Below are positions 8,691 through 16,634 of a stretch of 39,517 nt of DNA, piece after piece. Position 1 is the first letter of the stretch. Every line of letters begins with the position of its first letter. Below the pieces are notes generated by a model. That model ran no database searches and had not been told where the DNA came from. It saw only the letters and a program-made list of their open reading frames with translations. The translations under genes and the position numbers were made by a program. The DNA lies in NCBI GenBank assembly GCA_004524595.1, contig SDOA01000023.1:1-39517 (forward strand). The letters run 5' to 3'. The stretch comes from Candidatus Thorarchaeota archaeon (lineage in GTDB: Archaea > Asgardarchaeota > Thorarchaeia > Thorarchaeales > Thorarchaeaceae).

Positions 8691-9596
8691 CTACTCCCCA
8701 ATCTCAAAAACATCCAACCCACTATTATAATCTACATCAAAATTCTCTATCGCATTGTCAACGAGTTCAGGGTTCGATTCTCTAGGAAGCCAAGTAGCTG
8801 AAAACGGGCTCTCGGAAAGAATTAAGACTATCCCCTCGGAATTTCTACTAATGAATTGATAGGTTGCATCCTCTTTAAGTTTAATTCTATATCCTATATC
8901 ATATCCTTTTGTCTTCCATATCTTCATCAGACTGATTCGCTTTGCCAGTGCTGAGGAGTCACTTTTTTTCCGTTCTAAGCCTCGAAAGACGACTCCTTTA
9001 TTTAGAAGCGATTCACTCTTCTTCACCCTAAATGAATCTAATTCATCAAATCGATAAAGCCACTCTGTTGTTAATCTAACAATATCCCCTTTTGTTAGAT
9101 CTCTATAGATTTTTTCATCAAGCAAGTGGAGGATATTTTCCCAATCAGTAACAAATACAGGTCTTTCAAGTGCATGCTCTCCTACCATTAACCCTACAAA
9201 TTTTGATTGAAGTGATTCCACATCAATATCTGAGATGTTTTGTATTTCATTATCTAGGTCATTGAGTTCTTTCTCGTAAGTATTCCTTCTCTCTTGTTTC
9301 AACTTTCGAATAGCAGTGTGTAGAAGTCTAACACTTGAATTGTATCCGTGTTTGTGGCTACTTCTATCAACCTGAATATATCCCGAGCTCTCAAGCAAAG
9401 AAAGACTACGGTAAATCAGAGAGTCCTTTCCCTTCCTACCTCCTTCATCAACCTCTAATTGCCCTCGTATAGTTTCAAAATCGACAAACTTTGTTGGCTC
9501 ATTTTGTGATTTTAGAAGAGCACCAAGAACAACCATATCTTTACTACTCAAGTCAATGTTCAGTGCTTGTAATGCACTTAATCGCACATCTTCCAT
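8691..9596 (-). CDS. Winged-helix/TrmB-like regulator, paralogue 2
   Basis: The 301-residue protein has the same layout as its two neighbours. A winged helix occupies about residues 15-95 (SLIYRSLSLLESSGYIQV), a charged coiled coil about 95-125 (ERRNTYEKELNDLDNEIQNI), and the C-terminal domain contains KGDIVRLTTEWLYRF and ends NPELVDNAIENFDVDYNSG. The last motif is clearly shared with paralogues 1 and 3. Overall identity with them looks low, so the duplication is old or fast-evolving. It lies 27 bp downstream of paralogue 3 and abuts paralogue 1. I infer a DNA-binding regulator with a PLD-like sensor; no target is evident. Confidence 0.65.
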   Translation of the reverse strand: MEDVRLSALQALNIDLSSKDMVVLGALLKSQNEPTKFVDFETIRGQLEVDEGGRKGKDSLIYRSLSLLESSGYIQVDRSSHKHGYNSSVRLLHTAIRKLKQERRNTYEKELNDLDNEIQNISDIDVESLQSKFVGLMVGEHALERPVFVTDWENILHLLDEKIYRDLTKGDIVRLTTEWLYRFDELDSFRVKKSESLLNKGVVFRGLERKKSDSSALAKRISLMKIWKTKGYDIGYRIKLKEDATYQFISRNSEGIVLILSESPFSATWLPRESNPELVDNAIENFDVDYNSGLDVFEIGE

Positions 9597-9623
9597 AATT
9601 CCCTCACATCTCCCTCATTGCAC

Positions 9624-10661
9624 TTACCCTTGATTACTAGATAACATCTTGCTAATTAATCCACCGGGTTTTGCTCCAAAAGCTTCAAAATCCTCCGGCT
9701 TTAGTTCAAGAATGGATTTCCCCTTTTTCCAATCTCTGTCAAAAGACTTTACAGCATTATCAATAAGATCTGGATTGAATTTTCTCGTTATCCATGTTGC
9801 AGTCACTGGATTCTCATTGATAACAAGTGCCATGTTCTCTCTGTTGAATGTTATTTGATTGTAGGTCTTTGGTCCACTATAAAACTTAGCCTGAAATTTG
9901 ATGCCTCTTTTCTGCATATCTATTACCCTTCCTACCATCTCCATTAGTCCCACGAGATTTGCCCTTATGGATTCATTATTCTCTATCTTGAATATATCTG
10001 TGGATACAAGATATCGAATATCTACACCTCTCTCTGCAGCTTCAAAGAACTTCAATAGTCGCTCCTTTGGTGAACTATCAATCCATGGTCCTACCCAAAG
10101 TAATGTAGCTCGGATGATATCGCCCTTCTTCCCCAAATCGAGCATATTATATTTCAAAACTCTGTGTAGTTCATCTATACCCTTCACAATTCGTGAGCTA
10201 ATCTCTTCTGTCCTCCCTGCCATACTCTCAATAAATCTCTGTGAAAGTACACCACAATCAAGAGAGTTCAGTTTTCTTACTTCTTCTTTAATCTCACGCT
10301 CTTTTAGTTCAAGGTCTCGAAGCCGTTGGCTCTTGAATTGCTCAAGACCAGACATTACTGTATTTACATCAGCAATGTAGCGTTTTCGCCTTGAGGAAGG
10401 GTTTTCGATACGGGCAAGATTTGAATCTACAAGTGATTTTAAAACTCGATGAACCCATGCCTTGGACAGCTTTGAATCATGGTCCTCTTTTAATACTTGA
10501 TCATATATGTCGCTAAAGTTCAAAGCAATTGGTGGATCTGATTGTAACCTAAGAATCACTCCAAGAATGTTCATCAATCTGGATTCCTTTCGTTCTTCTG
10601 TTATGAATCCACATAGTTCTAATGCTTTTGTAAGGTCCTCGTCAATGAACATTGGTTTCAT
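9624..10661 (-). CDS. Winged-helix/TrmB-like regulator, paralogue 3 (first in operon)
   Basis: The 345-residue protein starts the three-gene array. Residues about 25-100 form the winged helix (AWVHRVLKSLVDSNLARI, then RRKRYIA as wing). Residues 105-135 form a coiled coil rich in K, E and R. The C-terminal domain contains KKGDIIRATLLWVG, FNRENMALVINENP and NPDLIDNAVKSFDRDWKKG. The shared GDI(I/V)R and NPxL(I/V)DxA(V/I)xxFD motifs tie the three paralogues together. The AT-rich region upstream contains gatatatataacatatc (10721-10737), which on this strand reads as a TATA box about 60 bp before the ATG. Its function is inferred as transcription regulation only. Confidence 0.65.
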   Translation of the reverse strand: MKPMFIDEDLTKALELCGFITEERKESRLMNILGVILRLQSDPPIALNFSDIYDQVLKEDHDSKLSKAWVHRVLKSLVDSNLARIENPSSRRKRYIADVNTVMSGLEQFKSQRLRDLELKEREIKEEVRKLNSLDCGVLSQRFIESMAGRTEEISSRIVKGIDELHRVLKYNMLDLGKKGDIIRATLLWVGPWIDSSPKERLLKFFEAAERGVDIRYLVSTDIFKIENNESIRANLVGLMEMVGRVIDMQKRGIKFQAKFYSGPKTYNQITFNRENMALVINENPVTATWITRKFNPDLIDNAVKSFDRDWKKGKSILELKPEDFEAFGAKPGGLISKMLSSNQG

Positions 10662-10720
10662 TTCTCACATCTCACATTGATTTTGTTCTTTACTAACTTG
10701 ATGACTGTATACAACCACGC

Positions 10721-10730
10721 GATATATATA
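10721..10730 (+). promoter_or_regulatory. TATA box, possibly bidirectional
   Basis: The run gatatatata stands out in the gap between the regulator operon and the geranylgeranyl reductase gene. On the plus strand, transcription would start near 10750, exactly where a run of hairpins ending in a terminator begins. On the minus strand it could serve the regulator gene starting at 10661. The motif is nearly symmetric, so both uses are possible. Confidence 0.5.
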
Positions 10731-10749
10731 ACATATCTTTATTATCTAA

Positions 10750-10874
10750 GATTAGCAGCTGCTTGCTGCAAAAACTCCGGGTGGATGGCTTTACATTAAT
10801 CCACAACGGGCATGGTACAGGGCGTTACGAAGCAGGCGGCACGGGGGGGTGTCCCTGCTTCTCCTCTTTTTTTT
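10750..10874 (+). ncRNA. Candidate structured small RNA of about 125 nt
   Basis: No convincing protein gene lies here, but the plus strand carries three hairpins in a row and then a U-run. Hairpin 1 is GCAGC/GCTGC at 10755-10759 and 10765-10769. Hairpin 2 is GTGGAT/ATCCAC at 10781-10786 and 10799-10804. Hairpin 3 is an 8-bp plus 5-bp stem at 10829-10861. It ends in eight T (10867-10874). A TATA box sits about 25 bp before the predicted start. The polarity of the U-run says that a plus-strand transcript ends here, and no plus-strand gene precedes it. I do not recognise a known RNA family (not a tRNA, SRP or RNase P RNA). Confidence 0.5.
10829..10874 (+). terminator. Hairpin plus U-run terminator
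   Basis: GAAGCAGG (10829-10836) pairs perfectly with CCTGCTTC (10854-10861). After a one-base bulge, G10838-C10842 pairs with G10849-C10853 (one G-U pair) around a loop of six G. The stem is followed by tcct and c, then eight T at 10867-10874. The orientation is plus strand. Confidence 0.7.
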
Positions 10875-10875
10875 C

Positions 10876-12105
10876 TTATAATCCACTAACTGCAATGGCT
10901 CGCATGTATCCTAGACCAATCTTTGAGACCATTGGAAGAAAATCTGTAATGAGCGTCATATAAGTTGCAACACTTGCATGCCCCTGTATTAGTTCATTAA
11001 GAGTTTCTGCATCAAGCTGACCAAGGACAATCTCTGCAGCAGCAATTGGATCATTGAACATGGCGTATTTTGATACTGCCCACATGCCTTTGCCAGTATT
11101 AGTGATGTTTGAGGCAAGCTTGCTCTTTCTATATTCTTTCTCGTACTTTTCAACACTCCTCTTTGAGAAGTCGTTTGAGTCTGCCATTCTCTTTGCATGT
11201 CTTGCTAACACTTGTCCGGCATGGAAGCATGTTGTTACACCTCCTCCAACGATGGAAGAGACCTGCCCTGCAGAATTGCCGCAGAGTGCTACTCCCGCAT
11301 CAGTGAACTTGGGAATGATGCCTGCACAGGGAACAACACCACCATTCACTGCGGCAATCTTAGCATTTTGGGTTTCTGAATGTGTTTTCATATATTTACG
11401 AAGAACATCCTGCATTGGAGGTAACTTTTTCCAGTTCTCCTTTGAAGAAGGTACTCTACCAATCCCGAGATTTACCTCTGACTCTGATCTTGGATACAAC
11501 CACAGATAACCAAGTCCCACATCCTTGCCAACGAAGAAGTAAGCAACATTAGGATCAACATCTTTACAATTCGTCAACTTGAAACGGTAACCATAGCTTA
11601 GAAGCCACTTTGGATGAGTGAAACCAGCGGTCTCTGATACTCTACTAAATGAGCCATCAGCTCCTACTGTGAGACCTGCCCGTGCTTCCTGGTCCTCATT
11701 GTATTTAACACCAACAACAGACTTTCCTTCTATGACGACTGACTTGACCCTTGCTCCATATCGGAACTCTGCACCATCAGAAAGAGCTCTATCTCTCATG
11801 AGTTCTTGACATCTATCTTCATCAAGCAAATACGAGTTACCAAGAAGTGTTCTGTCTACGACGATATTAGAACCTGTATCAAGACTCTCTCCTACTATCG
11901 AAGTAAATTTGTTGCCGATATACTCCGAGTCTGGTCGGACACGTAAGAACTTCAGGGCTTTATCAGTGACAAGTTCACCCATAAGAGAGTCAGTTACTGC
12001 TGCACGTTTTTCCAAAACGAGCGTCTTTAATCCAAATTTTGAAGTCTGTTGCGCGGTCATAAGTCCTGCGGGGCCTGTGCCGGCTACAATTACATCATAG
12101 ACCAT
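10876..12105 (-). CDS. Geranylgeranyl reductase family flavoprotein (GGR paralogue A)
   Basis: The FAD-dependent protein of about 409 residues starts with the dinucleotide-binding motif VIVAGTGPAGLMTAQQTSK and contains LTVGADGSFSRVSE (the GD/DG motif region) and GNSAGQVSSIVGGGVTTCF, typical of the GGR/p-hydroxybenzoate hydroxylase fold. Archaeal GGRs saturate the isoprenoid chains of membrane lipids. The position where many GGRs have a cysteine before GE reads SLMGE, so substrate or mechanism may differ. A TTG at 12111 is possible, but ATG 12105 has GGTGA at the right distance. A second family member lies at 21021-22313 beside a ferredoxin and a Tes-like gene. The C-terminus has a hydrophobic, amphipathic tail. 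Confidence 0.82.
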   Translation of the reverse strand: MVYDVIVAGTGPAGLMTAQQTSKFGLKTLVLEKRAAVTDSLMGELVTDKALKFLRVRPDSEYIGNKFTSIVGESLDTGSNIVVDRTLLGNSYLLDEDRCQELMRDRALSDGAEFRYGARVKSVVIEGKSVVGVKYNEDQEARAGLTVGADGSFSRVSETAGFTHPKWLLSYGYRFKLTNCKDVDPNVAYFFVGKDVGLGYLWLYPRSESEVNLGIGRVPSSKENWKKLPPMQDVLRKYMKTHSETQNAKIAAVNGGVVPCAGIIPKFTDAGVALCGNSAGQVSSIVGGGVTTCFHAGQVLARHAKRMADSNDFSKRSVEKYEKEYRKSKLASNITNTGKGMWAVSKYAMFNDPIAAAEIVLGQLDAETLNELIQGHASVATYMTLITDFLPMVSKIGLGYMRAIAVSGL

Positions 12106-12203
12106 TATCAAGTCACCTATGAAATTAGAGACCTCACAAGGTGTCGTATCTATATCTCTTTCCGTGAAGACACATTATCATTACTATTTGCATATTTGGA
12201 AAA

Positions 12204-12210
12204 AATATAA
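12204..12210 (+). promoter_or_regulatory. TATA box for the acyltransferase gene
   Basis: The sequence aatataa within aaaaatataatac lies about 45 bp before the ATG at 12251, which places the transcript start near 12232. This is a plausible archaeal TATA element with a short leader. Confidence 0.4.
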
Positions 12211-12250
12211 TACATACTCAAATTACTGGAGAAAACTAGAAGGTTAAAGC

Positions 12251-13117
12251 ATGAGAAAAAGATCCATTGGGTATTCTGCCTACATGATTCTATCAATTAT
12301 GGCAAGTCTTACTATAGCGGCTATACCTGCAATCATACTATTCGCATACGTTGTTCAAAATACTACTACTTTCCTTAATAGTCTAGGTTGGCCATTTGTT
12401 GACATCTATAATTTTGCATACCCTCACCTCACAACCGTTTTTCATCCATTCATCGTTGACTACTTTTGGTTATTTGTCCTCTTTGTGCCATTGGGTCTTA
12501 CATGTTATGGACTATTTCTCGGGACATTATTGGGTATGTTCAAACTTTCGAGACGAGTAATACCCTTCTTAGTGGATGGGTATTACGAAGCTGAAAGTGA
12601 GGAATGGTTGTTGTATGAGTTTTACGAGGTTTACTATGTCCTATTCCCATATTTTGCTGGCTTCTTCTCAGTCTTTTTAGATACAAAACCTCGGCATCAG
12701 GCATTTGGAGCAAAGATTGGTCAAAATACGATTGTTGGAAATGGGCGTCTCTTCAATCCCGAGCGCACGATAATTGGGGACAACTGCTTCTTCGGATACG
12801 ATGCCATCTTGAGTGGTCATGTATATGAAGGTCGACGTCTTTACCTCAAGACTGTACGGTTAGGGAATAACGTAACTGTTGGAGCCAACGCAGTCATTCT
12901 ACCTGGTGCAGACATTGGAGATAATGTCATAGTTGGTGCAAACACCGTTGTTCCTAAGGACACCACTATTCCTCCAAATACAATCTGGGTTCATGGAAAG
13001 GCTATTCCACGAAAACCTGAAAGCAGGGTTGAAGTCCTTCATCAACCTATTGGTGGTCCTACAGGTCTTGAGCCAAATGATGCAGCCGACACCCCGATTG
13101 AAGGTGAGCGGTTGTAA
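12251..13117 (+). CDS. Membrane-anchored hexapeptide-repeat (left-handed beta-helix) acyltransferase-like protein
   Basis: The 288-residue protein has two hydrophobic segments (about residues 10-36 and 70-98). After a cytoplasmic stretch it has a run of hexapeptide repeats (IGQNTIVGNG, IIGDNCFFGYDAI, LGNNVTVGANAVI, IGDNVIVGANTVV, then PPNTIWVHGKAIPRK). That is the left-handed beta-helix of the LpxA/NeuD/maltose-acetyltransferase superfamily. In this family the catalytic histidine sits between coils; GHVYEG near residue 195 is a candidate but not certain. It probably transfers an acyl group to a lipid-linked or surface sugar at the membrane. A TATA box lies upstream (12204-12210) and the ribosome site (aaggtt) is weak. 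Confidence 0.75.
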   Translation: MRKRSIGYSAYMILSIMASLTIAAIPAIILFAYVVQNTTTFLNSLGWPFVDIYNFAYPHLTTVFHPFIVDYFWLFVLFVPLGLTCYGLFLGTLLGMFKLSRRVIPFLVDGYYEAESEEWLLYEFYEVYYVLFPYFAGFFSVFLDTKPRHQAFGAKIGQNTIVGNGRLFNPERTIIGDNCFFGYDAILSGHVYEGRRLYLKTVRLGNNVTVGANAVILPGADIGDNVIVGANTVVPKDTTIPPNTIWVHGKAIPRKPESRVEVLHQPIGGPTGLEPNDAADTPIEGERL

Positions 13118-13165
13118 CTCTCTACTACGATGGATTGTTACAGAAACTGAATTGGTGGTCTGTTA

Positions 13166-13555
13166 TTGAGACTATTAATGCTGCATCTTGAAGAGTTTTG
13201 GTACAGACCAGATGAGACCGAAACCAATCCTCATGCTTTTGGAGAGACCCTATTGATTTGGATTCACTCTGAGAAAGAGGATGAACAGGACCGTTCAGGC
13301 GTCTTTAGAAAGATGGTAAAAAACGTACGTTGGCTCGCTCAGAAAGTGGGCTGTACCAATGTAGTGCTTCATTCGTTTGCTCATCTCGATGATAGCAAAG
13401 CAACACCTGAATTTGTAGACTCATTAATCCATGAAGTAGCTACAAAGCTTGAGAGTCAAGGCTTCAAAATTCACACTGTACCTTTTGGGCAATTCAATGA
13501 ATTTCGAATGCATGTGAAGGGTCCCTCTCTAGCAAAGGTATTCAAGAAATTTTAG
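13166..13555 (+). CDS. Free-standing archaeal threonyl-tRNA synthetase editing domain-like protein
   Basis: At 129 residues it matches the N-terminal editing domain of archaeal ThrRS (DTD-like fold), which hydrolyses Ser-tRNA(Thr), but no synthetase catalytic domain follows. The visible family features are the start MRLLMLHLEEFWY, VVLHSFAHLDD, and a C-terminal block PFGQFNEFRMHVKGPSLA. As I remember the Pyrococcus domain, the latter block reads FGWYK with a functional Tyr-Lys; here it is FGQFN, so activity may be altered. The start is TTG 13166 with GGTGGT (13154-13159) upstream. A role in trans editing or as a D-aminoacyl-tRNA deacylase-like enzyme is inference. Confidence 0.78.
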   Translation: MRLLMLHLEEFWYRPDETETNPHAFGETLLIWIHSEKEDEQDRSGVFRKMVKNVRWLAQKVGCTNVVLHSFAHLDDSKATPEFVDSLIHEVATKLESQGFKIHTVPFGQFNEFRMHVKGPSLAKVFKKF

Positions 13556-13612
13556 AAATATGATTATGGAGTCTTTCAGATGAGTTCATAAAAGACAGTT
13601 CCGAGTGTTAAT

Positions 13613-15052
13613 ATGATGTCAGATACTAAGCCAAAATACACTCCACGAGGGTATCAGACCTATATTTTGGATCGAGTCACTGAATCCAAAGATACACCTC
13701 TGCTACTTGAGCTTGATTGTGGCTTAGGAAAACGTTTCATAACCCATCAAATTGTAACTGAAAAGTTTCCAAATAGTGAGATTATCATTGTTGTCCATTC
13801 CTCAACCTCTCTTGCAGAAACAATTGATTATCTGAAAAGTGAGTATGGAGGTCTCGAAGATGATATTGGAGAACTCTCTTCTCGTATCCCATCTGGGCGT
13901 AGAAAGATGAATCTTCATAAGAAACGAATCATTGTTGCGACCCCACAAGTATTGGCAACCACAATCGAAAAAGATTCCGCCCTCTTTAAGCGGTTCAAGA
14001 TTGTTTTGATCAATGAGGTGGACACACTCATCCGTAGAACAGGAGGTCGAACAGCTCTAGTCTTCCCTTGGCTCAATCTTCTCTCGTACCTGAAAGATAA
14101 GTGGATAATCGGAATGAGTGGGACCATTAGGGATGACCATGCGGTGTTTACTCAAGAGCAGGTCATCATTCGTGACGAATTGAGTACTTTGAAAGAGCAC
14201 ATACCTGGAGCAAAAGTAATCACGATGGAAGATCTATATGGCACGGATGTCGAGGATTATCTCGAACCTACACTATTATCTATTAACGCAGTCAACGATC
14301 CAAAAATCCGTTCAATCTCCAAAGTTCTTGACGAACTCATCCGTAACACACGTAGTGAGATCATGAACGAACTGGAAGAGGACGGGAATCTTGACATTGT
14401 TGATGGTGATTCAAGACGCGTTCATCTACTCCTTGATCGGTTACCCATCACCGAGGAACTCAAAGGGCGATATTCCAGTCTTCTTATGTTGCGAAAATAT
14501 GTGTACGCAATGCCTCCAAAACAGTTCTTACGAATGTTCTATGGTGATTATATTAAGCACTATTTTAACATCAGTGACCTCAGACGAGTTCTCCCTACAG
14601 TATCAGCTAAGACTACCAGAGTCTTGAAAATAGCCTCAGAACACAAGAAGACACTGATTCTTACCTCTTATCTTGAGATGGTCTCACAAATCGAAAAAGT
14701 ACTAAAAGACTCTGGTCTGTCAGTTCTGACACTAACTGGGCAGAAGCAGGATAAAGGTCAGATTCTTCGTTCCTTTAGAACGGATGTTGAAGCACGTGTT
14801 CTTGTGATGTCCCCGGTTGGTGAACGGGACTTGGATATTCCCCATGCAGATGTTATGGTTGTTTGTGACACGATTAATACTACCAAAACAATGTATCAGA
14901 AATTTAAACGCACCAGAGGTGGACTAGTTATGCTTCTTGTCTACTCTGGTACCTCTGAAGAATTGAAGGTCCGAAGGCTCATGAATAATATCCTAAAACG
15001 GTACCCTTGGTCCACTGCAATTATTGACTCTTCAACGGAGAGGATTGGATAG
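13613..15052 (+). CDS. SF2 helicase-like protein related to Hef/FANCM, with degenerate motifs
   Basis: The 479-residue protein has a two-lobed SF2 helicase layout. It keeps the start PRGYQTYILDRV (Q/I region), motif Ia IIVVHSS, motif III GMSGT, a motif V region close to that of Hef (GERDLDIPHADVMVVCD) and motif VI as QKFKRTRGG. Walker A is changed to LDCGLGKRF and the DEAH box to INEVD. The archaeal Hef C-terminal XPF-type nuclease is absent. Hef unwinds stalled replication forks; this copy may be a variant helicase or a weakly active ATPase with a structural role. I chose the start MMSDTKPKYTPRGYQ; the second Met is equally possible. Confidence 0.72.
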   Translation: MMSDTKPKYTPRGYQTYILDRVTESKDTPLLLELDCGLGKRFITHQIVTEKFPNSEIIIVVHSSTSLAETIDYLKSEYGGLEDDIGELSSRIPSGRRKMNLHKKRIIVATPQVLATTIEKDSALFKRFKIVLINEVDTLIRRTGGRTALVFPWLNLLSYLKDKWIIGMSGTIRDDHAVFTQEQVIIRDELSTLKEHIPGAKVITMEDLYGTDVEDYLEPTLLSINAVNDPKIRSISKVLDELIRNTRSEIMNELEEDGNLDIVDGDSRRVHLLLDRLPITEELKGRYSSLLMLRKYVYAMPPKQFLRMFYGDYIKHYFNISDLRRVLPTVSAKTTRVLKIASEHKKTLILTSYLEMVSQIEKVLKDSGLSVLTLTGQKQDKGQILRSFRTDVEARVLVMSPVGERDLDIPHADVMVVCDTINTTKTMYQKFKRTRGGLVMLLVYSGTSEELKVRRLMNNILKRYPWSTAIIDSSTERIG

Positions 15053-15097
15053 TCTTGTCAATATTATAAGGATCAAATATTATCCAAATCTTGAACA

Positions 15098-16009
15098 CTA
15101 ACCTTCTGAAACAAATGCATTTGCGAAGAGGTCGAATAATGGTTCGATGAAGGCTGTGTCAAGTTTTCCGTAAACATAATTGCACATGGCAATGAAGCGT
15201 TCAGCTCGTTCATCAGCGAACTCACCAATACCTATTATTGATTTAGTTCTCTTTGTGAGGTCTTTGACAACTCCTCTCCAGTTCTTGTCATCTCCGAATA
15301 CCTTGTCTGTCTCTTGTTCAATTCTCTGAAGTACACTCTTCACCCTGATATCAGATATATCATCAGCTCCGAAACTCTTTACCAAGTCCATCAGAACATC
15401 TAATATACCATTATGGAGACCTGCCACTAACGCCTCGATTTCAAAGGCTGTGAAATTAATCGTACTCTCTCCACCTCGAAGTTGCCATTTTAGGTCACTT
15501 GTCCTACTGACAACAAGGCGTCTCTGACCAATCATTATAGTCTCGTCATAATACCTGGAGTCAATACTACTTCTAATGGCTGTCTTCATAACTGCAGCCT
15601 CAGGTAATCGTAGTTTGATTGAGTTTCCTCCATTTGTAACTATCAAACAAAGCCCGTTTGATGGAGTAATCTTTTTGACATAGTCTGAAGGCGGTGCTAC
15701 TTCGACTGGTGGCAGATGTCTAAGCCTGTCTGCAAGTTCTCGGACCTCCTGTTCAGTGCAGATGTAGCTCTGCCGGTCTCCAGAAATGGTAATTGTTCCA
15801 TCATCAGCTCGCTCAAAGTCTATCTTATTTCCACCTCCAACATTGGTAGTCTTAAGATAGGTCTGTTTATGATTCCTAGCTGTTTGGGCGAGTTTCTCAA
15901 GTGCAGCTGCAACCATATGGGCCTCGCCAAATCCCATTGTGATCTCAGCATCTCCCTCAGTTCCGCGGCCAATACCGAGGGAACCATCTTGGCGTATCTT
16001 CACATACAT
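15098..16009 (-). CDS. Hypothetical protein with four internal beta-hairpin/helix repeats
   Basis: I do not recognise this protein of about 303 residues. The first two thirds appear to hold four copies of a unit made of a short beta-hairpin and then a helix: DGSLGIGRG to GEAHMVAAALEKLA; DGTITISGDRQ to EQEVRELADRLRHL; NGLCLIVTNGG to EAAVMKTAIRSSI; and DLKWQLRGG to FEIEALVAGLHNGI. The last 100 residues are helical. There is no signal peptide or membrane segment. ATG 16009 has GGTGG upstream, but an ATTATAAA box at 16033-16040 puts the transcript start at about the ATG, so it may be leaderless; GTG 16018 is an alternative. Confidence 0.7.
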   Translation of the reverse strand: MYVKIRQDGSLGIGRGTEGDAEITMGFGEAHMVAAALEKLAQTARNHKQTYLKTTNVGGGNKIDFERADDGTITISGDRQSYICTEQEVRELADRLRHLPPVEVAPPSDYVKKITPSNGLCLIVTNGGNSIKLRLPEAAVMKTAIRSSIDSRYYDETIMIGQRRLVVSRTSDLKWQLRGGESTINFTAFEIEALVAGLHNGILDVLMDLVKSFGADDISDIRVKSVLQRIEQETDKVFGDDKNWRGVVKDLTKRTKSIIGIGEFADERAERFIAMCNYVYGKLDTAFIEPLFDLFANAFVSEG

Positions 16010-16032
16010 ACTTTCCACCGTTTGAATGTGTG

Positions 16033-16040
16033 TTTATAAT
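16033..16040 (-). promoter_or_regulatory. TATA box for the gene starting at 16009
   Basis: Read on the minus strand the sequence is ATTATAAA, with the predicted transcript start about 25 bp downstream near 16012. This suggests a leaderless or nearly leaderless mRNA. Confidence 0.45.
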
Positions 16041-16164
16041 GCAGAAAACTATTGCCCTTCCCTACTTTCACGTGAAAAATCAGTGAGAAAGTCACTTTAT
16101 TGAATCAGATATGAATGTCAAGGCGAAAAATCCAGATTGTTACATATGATTAAAAATTCCATGA

Positions 16165-16221
16165 AACACAAAAAAGGAAAAATGGTTGCAAAAGGCAGTT
16201 GCCCTCTGCACCTATTTTTTA
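16165..16221 (-). terminator. Possible terminator after the 119-residue gene
   Basis: On the minus strand, just past the stop at 16222, a GGCAACTGCC hairpin (within 16196-16207) is followed by TTTT and then two further T-runs (about 16170-16185). This is a typical archaeal U-tract ending for the gene upstream. The stem is short, so confidence is modest. Confidence 0.35.
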
Positions 16222-16581
16222 CTAGATCGAATCCTGAACATCAAAAGCCAGTTTGCCCACTTCTTTGGTGGTCAAAGAAATGTCAATCTTGTGTTCACCT
16301 TCAGGAAGTGGCTCTCCTTTAACATGGATAGTTATATCGAGACCGACTTTGATTGGAAAAGAATTCTCAGCTGAGATTTCGTTTCCTGTAATCTCTCCAT
16401 CTTCTGAGCTTATTATTGTAGCATCAAGAGGGTATTCATTACCATTTACTTTGATCGGCTCGATATCAACTGCTGTACCAGAGGAGATCGAGTTCTTCAG
16501 TTTGAATTGGAATCCATCATCGACATTCTCGAGGCTTCCTTTGATGTAGAGTTTACGTAGGAGAAATGTAGGTATCTGCAA
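16222..16581 (-). CDS. Conserved small beta-sandwich protein (DUF6379/C-glycoside deglycosidase beta-subunit-like?)
   Basis: The 119-residue protein appears all-beta and has no signal peptide. Motifs that look conserved are FLLRKLYIKGSL, DDGFQFKLKN, a Pro/Ile-Lys-Val-Asn-Gly stretch and TTKEVGKLAFDVQD. I recall small archaeal and bacterial proteins of this pattern, sometimes misnamed hydroxymethylglutaryl-CoA reductase and partly covered by DUF6379. That memory is uncertain, so no function is assigned. The start is TTG 16581, supported by a strong GGAGGT (16591-16596) nine bases upstream and a TATA box at 16625-16634. Confidence 0.65.
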   Translation of the reverse strand: MQIPTFLLRKLYIKGSLENVDDGFQFKLKNSISSGTAVDIEPIKVNGNEYPLDATIISSEDGEITGNEISAENSFPIKVGLDITIHVKGEPLPEGEHKIDISLTTKEVGKLAFDVQDSI

Positions 16582-16624
16582 TTTTTATTTACCTCCAACT
16601 GATTCTATATTTTGAACTGTGAAT

Positions 16625-16634
16625 CTTTTATAAG
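16625..16634 (-). promoter_or_regulatory. TATA box for the 119-residue gene
   Basis: On the minus strand this reads CTTATAAAAG, an excellent archaeal TATA element. It is about 44 bp before the TTG start, with the predicted transcript start near 16604 just ahead of the GGAGGT ribosome site. The rest of the 16582-16865 gap is AT-rich and shows no gene. Confidence 0.6.

Noticed and set aside
8765..8790. A ggttcgattc-like string resembling a tRNA T-arm
   Set aside because: It lies inside a clear coding frame, and no acceptor, D or anticodon arms can be built around it.
10763..10963. A 66-codon plus-strand frame across the small RNA region
   Set aside because: It crosses the terminator hairpin and runs antisense into the reductase gene; no ribosome site or protein-like composition supports it.
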